A stretch of DNA of 9,860 nt from CAYNSB01 sp964399625 (GTDB lineage: Bacteria > Planctomycetota > Phycisphaerae > Phycisphaerales > UBA1924): positions 1-9,860 of the forward strand of contig CAYNSB010000078.1 in NCBI GenBank assembly GCA_964399625.1, read 5' to 3'. The notes under the pieces are model-generated. The model saw only the letters and a list, made by a program, of their open reading frames with translations, had not been told where the DNA came from and made no database searches. How positions within the stretch are numbered: position 1 is the stretch's first letter; each line of letters starts with the position of its first letter. Positions 6,496-9,860 of the stretch are shown piece after piece. The position numbers and the translations under genes are program-made.

Positions 6496-7424
6496 GCGCG
6501 ACGACGGTCCTTGTCCTGGGCGGCGGGCCCGACGCCGAACGCGAGGTGAGCCTCAACAGCGCTCGCGGCGTGGCGCAGGGACTGCGAGACTCGGGCAAGT
6601 ACGAGGTCGTCGAACGCACCATCGATCGCGTCACGCTCGATGAGCTGCGGCGATGGCCCGCGGACGTCATCGTTCCCGTTCTTCATGGCGCCTTTGGCGA
6701 GGGCGGGCCGCTCCAGGATCTTCTGGATGCCGATGGTCGCGCGTATGTCGGCTGCCGCGGACAGGCCGCACGCTGGGCGATGGACAAGATGGGGAGCAAG
6801 CTCTTCGCCGCCCGCGCGGGCATCCCCACCGCCGAGGCGTGCGTGCTCAACGCGAAGGACGACGTCTGCCCGTTGCCGCTCCCGGTCGTGATCAAGCCCG
6901 TCCACGACGGCTCGAGCGTCGGGCTCTACATCGTCAAGTCCGACGAGCAGTGGGCGTCGGCCCGAACCGGCGTGGCCCAGGACCAGCGCGACAAGCCCGG
7001 GCGGGCGTACATGGTCGAGCGGTACATCGCGGGCTCCGAGCTCACGTGCCCCGTGCTCGATGGCGAGCCGCTGCCGATCATCAACATTCGCCCGGCCGAG
7101 GGCGTGTACGACTACCAGGCGAAGTACAAGCGGGGCGACACGCAGTACGTGGTGAATCCCGAGCTCCCGGCGGGCGCGAGCGAGGCGGTGAGACGCCACG
7201 CGGTCGCCCTGTTCAAGGCGCTGGGCTGCCGCCATCTGTCACGCGTTGATTTCATTCTCGATGCCCAGGGCGCCCCTTGGCTGCTGGAGATCAATACGTT
7301 CCCGGGGTTCACGGCCAGCTCGCTGTTCCCAAAGGCCGCGGCCGCGGTGGGGCTTCCGATGCCCGCGTTGTGCGATCGACTGGTGCAACTGGCCCTCCGG
7401 GATCATCGCGCACGCACGCGATAG
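6492..7424 (+). CDS. ddl: D-alanine--D-alanine ligase (Ddl)
   Basis: This ATP-grasp ligase joins two D-Ala to make the D-Ala-D-Ala end of the peptidoglycan precursor. It has 310 residues, normal for the family. Visible motifs are LGGGPDAEREVSLNSARG (9-26), HGAFGEGGPLQ (65-75), VVIKPVHDGSSVG (132-144), VYDYQAKY (205-212), RVDFILD (251-257) and LLEINTFPGFTASSLFP (264-280). The E. coli DdlB triad Glu15-Ser150-Tyr216 corresponds to Glu16, the Ser pair at 141-142, and Tyr212. Keeping Tyr at that last position fits D-Ala-D-Ala rather than D-Ala-D-Lac synthesis. The start at 6492 overlaps the murB stop by four bases; the longer in-frame reading from 6306 would be antifamily sequence inside murB. Identity is secure. 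Confidence 0.97.
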   Translation: MSATTVLVLGGGPDAEREVSLNSARGVAQGLRDSGKYEVVERTIDRVTLDELRRWPADVIVPVLHGAFGEGGPLQDLLDADGRAYVGCRGQAARWAMDKMGSKLFAARAGIPTAEACVLNAKDDVCPLPLPVVIKPVHDGSSVGLYIVKSDEQWASARTGVAQDQRDKPGRAYMVERYIAGSELTCPVLDGEPLPIINIRPAEGVYDYQAKYKRGDTQYVVNPELPAGASEAVRRHAVALFKALGCRHLSRVDFILDAQGAPWLLEINTFPGFTASSLFPKAAAAVGLPMPALCDRLVQLALRDHRARTR

Positions 7425-7489
7425 CCGATAGACCCCTGCCGCGACCAAAGGCGCCCCGGGCGCTCGTCGCTGTGCCGCAGGATCGAACA

Positions 7490-8461
7490 ATGCCCCAACG
7501 AACGGACGCCGCCGCTCCATCTCCGCGACGCACCCGCTCCCAGCGACTGTGGGAATCCCGTGCCGTCAAGCTGCTGACGTGGGCCAGCTCCTTGGCCATC
7601 TTCACGGCCTTGCTGCTGGGCATCACCATCGGGCTGCCGCGCCTTCAGGCGCGCCTGGCCGCGTCGCTGGCCGAATCCCCTCGCCGGATCCAGATCGACT
7701 GGCCGGCCCTCGCCGACTCGCGCCCGACGAACGATCCCAGCGCGACCTGGGTGCCGCCCGAGGTTCGCGATGATCTGACGGCGCTCGTCCAACGTTTCCT
7801 CGATCAGGAGCCCGACCCGTTCAACGCGCGGTCGCTGGTTGCGATCTCGGGCGCGTTGCGCGACACGGGCTGGTTCGAGCGGATCATTGCCGTGCGTCGC
7901 GAGCGCGACCGCGCGGGAGACCCGATCCTGCACATCGAGGCGGCGTGGCGCACCCCCGCCGCCGTCGTGCGTCGCAACTCCGTGGACTACTTGATCTCGT
8001 GGGACGCGCGCGTCCTGCCCATCGCGTACCCGCTGGGTTCGTCCAACCAGCGGGCGATTCTCGGCATCGCCCAGGATGCGCCGCGCTCGGCCGGGGAGAT
8101 CGTCCGGGGCGAGCTGTGGCCCGGCGAAGATCTGCGTGCCGCGCTCGACACGCTCCGCCTCATCGCCTCCAAGCCGTGGGCGGGGCAGATCGCGTCCATC
8201 GATGCGAGCGAGTACGCGGCGCGGAAGCGTCTGACGCTCATCACCGCTCGCCAGAGCCGCATCGTGTGGGGAGGCGCGCCCGAGGACGCCGTCCCTGGCG
8301 AGGTGGGCGCGACCGTCAAGCTCGCGCGTCTTGACGCGCTGGCCGCACGCTACGAGGGCAAGATCGACGCGAACGAGCGCGTCGTCGAGATCGCCGGCCC
8401 GGTCACCCTCGTGGACAAGAGCGCGAGCGCCGAGGCCCTGGCGGTCGGCCGCCCGCGCTGA
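7490..8461 (+). CDS. ftsQ: FtsQ-like division protein (divergent)
   Basis: A 323-residue single-pass membrane protein that looks like a divergent FtsQ/DivIB. The basic N-terminus (1-28) would be cytoplasmic, residues 29-49 form one membrane helix, and the rest would be outside the cytoplasm. A POTRA-like stretch (about 110-165) has an SLVAISGALRDTGWFERI helix and then ILHIEAAWRTPAAVV, close to the FtsQ pattern of a hydrophobic strand followed by R-x-P-x-A. YLISWDARVLP (167-177) matches the following 'lid..G.vl' strand. The C-terminal beta domain fits too: LRLIASKPW (222-230), RLTLITARQSRIVWGG (247-262), VKLARLDALAARY (276-288) and the KIDANERVVEI strand (291-301). The place after murC-murB-ddl is the classic ftsQ position. 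AGGA lies seven bases before the ATG at 7490. The call rests on pattern and position, not on strong residue identity. ftsA and ftsZ do not follow. Confidence 0.7.
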   Translation: MPQRTDAAAPSPRRTRSQRLWESRAVKLLTWASSLAIFTALLLGITIGLPRLQARLAASLAESPRRIQIDWPALADSRPTNDPSATWVPPEVRDDLTALVQRFLDQEPDPFNARSLVAISGALRDTGWFERIIAVRRERDRAGDPILHIEAAWRTPAAVVRRNSVDYLISWDARVLPIAYPLGSSNQRAILGIAQDAPRSAGEIVRGELWPGEDLRAALDTLRLIASKPWAGQIASIDASEYAARKRLTLITARQSRIVWGGAPEDAVPGEVGATVKLARLDALAARYEGKIDANERVVEIAGPVTLVDKSASAEALAVGRPR

Positions 8462-8478
8462 CGCGCCTTGAATCCAGC

Positions 8479-9375
8479 ATGAGCGATCCCGGAGCGCCAG
8501 GCGAGCCCACGCAACCGGCGAACGAGCCCGCTGTCGCCCCAGCGCTCGCCGAGCCCGCGCCGACCTCGGCGCGCAAGCCGCCGGACCCCTGGGCCCACCG
8601 CCGGGGTGAGCCGCGCGTGTTCGCGTTCCTCTGGGCGCTGTTCTTGTTCGCGGCAACCTTGACGACGTTCGGCACCGCGGCGGCCGGGGGTGTCCTTTCG
8701 CACGACACGCTCCGCCCCGCCGCCCGCACTCTTCTCGTCATCATCGCCTCGGGCATCAGCCTTGCCTGGCCGCTGCTCAGGCTGTCGCAGCTTCGCGATC
8801 CGAAGCCGCTGCTGGGCCCGTTCCAGGACGCCATCGTCGTCCTCGTGCCTCTGCACGCGGTGCTGTGGCCACAGATTCTGTGGTGGCTCGCCCACTGGCC
8901 GCTCCGCGTGGTCGCGGCGCTCGCGGCCCTGCTGTCGGTGTGGACGTTCCTGATCGCGGGGCTGCTGGCGCTGGCGCAGGTTTCCTCGGCTTCGCAGCCC
9001 GCCTCTCACGCCATCCGCGCACGTTCCACGTGGATGCTCATGTTCGTCTGCCTCGCGCTCGCGGGGGCGGCGCCCGCGATGTTCCAGGCGACGCGGCCCA
9101 CTCCACGGGGTGATGTGGTGCCCCCCGCGTACAACGCCGCGTGGATGACCTCACCCATCGCCGGTGCCCTGGAGATCTCCCGGGATCGTTCGTGGGCCGG
9201 TCGCCCAGCGGCGGTCGTCCCCCAGCACGGGCGTGCGATCGCGATTATCGCGGGAATCGCCCTGCTCGTTTGGGTGCTGGCCGGGCTGCGTAGCCGCCGA
9301 TACACTCCACGGGTACGCTTCGCCCGAGCACCGGAGTCGCTGCCGTCAAGCGACACGTCCGCCCGGCCCCACTAA
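8479..9375 (+). CDS. Unrecognised six-helix membrane protein, last gene of the wall operon
   Basis: I do not recognise this 298-residue protein. Residues 1-46 are Pro/Ala-rich and polar, probably disordered and cytoplasmic, ending in a short HRRGEPR stretch. About six hydrophobic segments follow (roughly 47-67, 84-104, 115-138, 141-167, 184-202, 252-270). The segment at 115-138 is rich in Trp. The loop at about 203-250 between helices five and six is the longest and contains an AYNAAWMTSPIAGALEISRD stretch. The C-terminal tail (271-298) is basic, then Ser/Pro-rich. No catalytic motif is seen. It begins 17 nt after the ftsQ-like gene, on the same strand, and shares the terminator at 9361-9390, so it is probably co-transcribed with the wall and division genes. 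A role in envelope growth or division is inferred from position only. The start lacks a strong ribosome binding site. Confidence 0.85.
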   Translation: MSDPGAPGEPTQPANEPAVAPALAEPAPTSARKPPDPWAHRRGEPRVFAFLWALFLFAATLTTFGTAAAGGVLSHDTLRPAARTLLVIIASGISLAWPLLRLSQLRDPKPLLGPFQDAIVVLVPLHAVLWPQILWWLAHWPLRVVAALAALLSVWTFLIAGLLALAQVSSASQPASHAIRARSTWMLMFVCLALAGAAPAMFQATRPTPRGDVVPPAYNAAWMTSPIAGALEISRDRSWAGRPAAVVPQHGRAIAIIAGIALLVWVLAGLRSRRYTPRVRFARAPESLPSSDTSARPH

Positions 9376-9390
9376 GCAGGCCGGGTTTTT
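9361..9390 (+). terminator. Intrinsic terminator of the murC operon
   Basis: A perfect seven-pair stem, CCCGGCC (9362-9368) with GGCCGGG (9379-9385), has a ten-base loop and is followed by five T (9386-9390). The loop contains the TAA stop of the membrane-protein gene (9373-9375), so the upstream arm is coding. It separates the wall operon from greA. Confidence 0.88.
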
Positions 9391-9448
9391 CAATCGCCAC
9401 AACGATCCGCAACCCATCCCCCAGGATCCACATTGCCGGGCCTTGTCG

Positions 9449-9460
9449 CCCGATCGGGAG
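9449..9460 (+). promoter_or_regulatory. Palindrome overlapping the greA ribosome binding site
   Basis: The perfect ten-base palindrome CCCGATCGGG (9449-9458) overlaps the Shine-Dalgarno GGGAG (9456-9460) of greA. It could be a protein-binding site or weak local RNA structure, but short GATC-centred palindromes are common in this DNA and may be chance. Confidence 0.2.
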
Positions 9461-9469
9461 AGTTCGAGC

Positions 9470-9860
9470 ATGGAAATGGTCACCAAGAGCGAGCGTGAGA
9501 AGATCGAGGCTCGCATCGCCGCCCTCAAGGCCAATCGGCCCGTCCTTTCCCTTCGCATCGCCGAGGCCCGCGCTCTGGGTGACCTGCGCGAGAACGGGGA
9601 CTACCACGCCGCGCGCGAGCAGCAGGGCATCGAGGAGGCCGAGATCCGGCGTCTGGAAGAGCGCCTCGCGCGCTCGCAGGTGGTGGATGAGGCGGCCCGC
9701 AACAGCGATGTGGTCTTCCTTGGCTCGCTCGTCAAGCTCAAGGACGTGGACAAGGGGCGCGTGGACATGGTCAAGCTCGTGGGTGAGGTCTCGGGAGAAG
9801 CGCCGGAGGACTACGACGAGGTCACCGTCACCAGCCCCATGGGCGAGGCGCTGCTCAAGG
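9470..9860 (+). CDS. greA: Transcription elongation factor GreA (3' end missing)
   Basis: GreA enters the RNA polymerase secondary channel and stimulates cleavage of backtracked transcripts. The first 130 residues are present, of about 155-160 usual. The N-terminal coiled-coil hairpin is clear: ALGDLRENGDYHAAREQQG (35-53), followed by EAEIRRLEERLARSQVVD (56-73). The tip acidic residues matching Asp41 and Glu44 of E. coli GreA are kept as Asp38 and Glu41. The C-terminal FKBP-like domain begins around VVFLGSLVKL (81-90) and runs off the window at SPMGEALLK (122-130). The start is ATG at 9470, with GGGAG (9456-9460) nine bases upstream; an in-frame ATG at 9476 is less well spaced. It follows a terminator, so it should have its own promoter in 9391-9469, but no convincing -35/-10 pair is visible there. 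Confidence 0.95.
   Translation, partial: MEMVTKSEREKIEARIAALKANRPVLSLRIAEARALGDLRENGDYHAAREQQGIEEAEIRRLEERLARSQVVDEAARNSDVVFLGSLVKLKDVDKGRVDMVKLVGEVSGEAPEDYDEVTVTSPMGEALLK

Noticed and set aside
7451..7463. GCGCCCCGGGCGC inverted repeat between ddl and the ftsQ-like gene
   Set aside because: It has almost no loop and no T run, so it is unlikely to be a terminator; such G+C-rich palindromes are frequent here.
7403..8656. Minus-strand open frame (417 codons) opposite the ftsQ-like gene
   Set aside because: It is Arg/Ala/Gly-rich shadow sequence with no ribosome binding site or motif. The plus-strand reading has sensible membrane topology and FtsQ-like features.
9391..9469. Search for a greA promoter
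   Set aside because: TTGCCG- and TTGTCG-like hexamers exist, but none has a -10 at proper spacing, so no promoter is called.

Overview
The window is very G+C-rich, with third codon positions dominated by G/C, and is almost entirely coding. It comes from a bacterium and looks like ordinary chromosomal backbone: no mobile element, CRISPR array, rRNA or tRNA is visible. Several traits fit a planctomycete-type lineage, perhaps Phycisphaerae: paired NfeD proteins next to a flotillin, a reduced wall-synthesis cluster with an FtsQ-like protein but no ftsA or ftsZ after it, and a Cys variant of MurB. This assignment is inference from gene style and layout, not proof.

Left part (1-3828, all minus strand). 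Read in the direction of transcription, the order is a NUDIX hydrolase (3828-3301), a long NfeD with an N-terminal ClpP-like serine protease domain (3174-1315), a short NfeD with only membrane segments and an OB-fold (1195-692), and flotillin-like floA (from 622, running off the left edge). The last three form a membrane-microdomain operon. Possible -10 elements with A+T-rich surroundings lie before each nfeD gene.

Centre and right (3993-9375, all plus strand). A compact peptidoglycan and division operon runs murC, murB, ddl, an ftsQ-like gene and an unrecognised six-helix membrane protein. MurC adds L-Ala to UDP-MurNAc. MurB makes UDP-MurNAc from the enolpyruvyl precursor. Ddl makes the D-Ala-D-Ala dipeptide. 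murB and ddl overlap by 4 nt (ATGA). The operon ends in a clear intrinsic terminator whose stem spans the last stop codon.

Right edge (9470-9860). greA, the transcript-cleavage elongation factor, starts here and is cut by the window end.

I saw no obviously new defence or mobile system. The most interesting items are the unrecognised membrane protein at the end of the wall operon, the divergent FtsQ-like protein with no ftsA/ftsZ after it, the Cys at the MurB general-acid position, and the two-NfeD plus flotillin arrangement.
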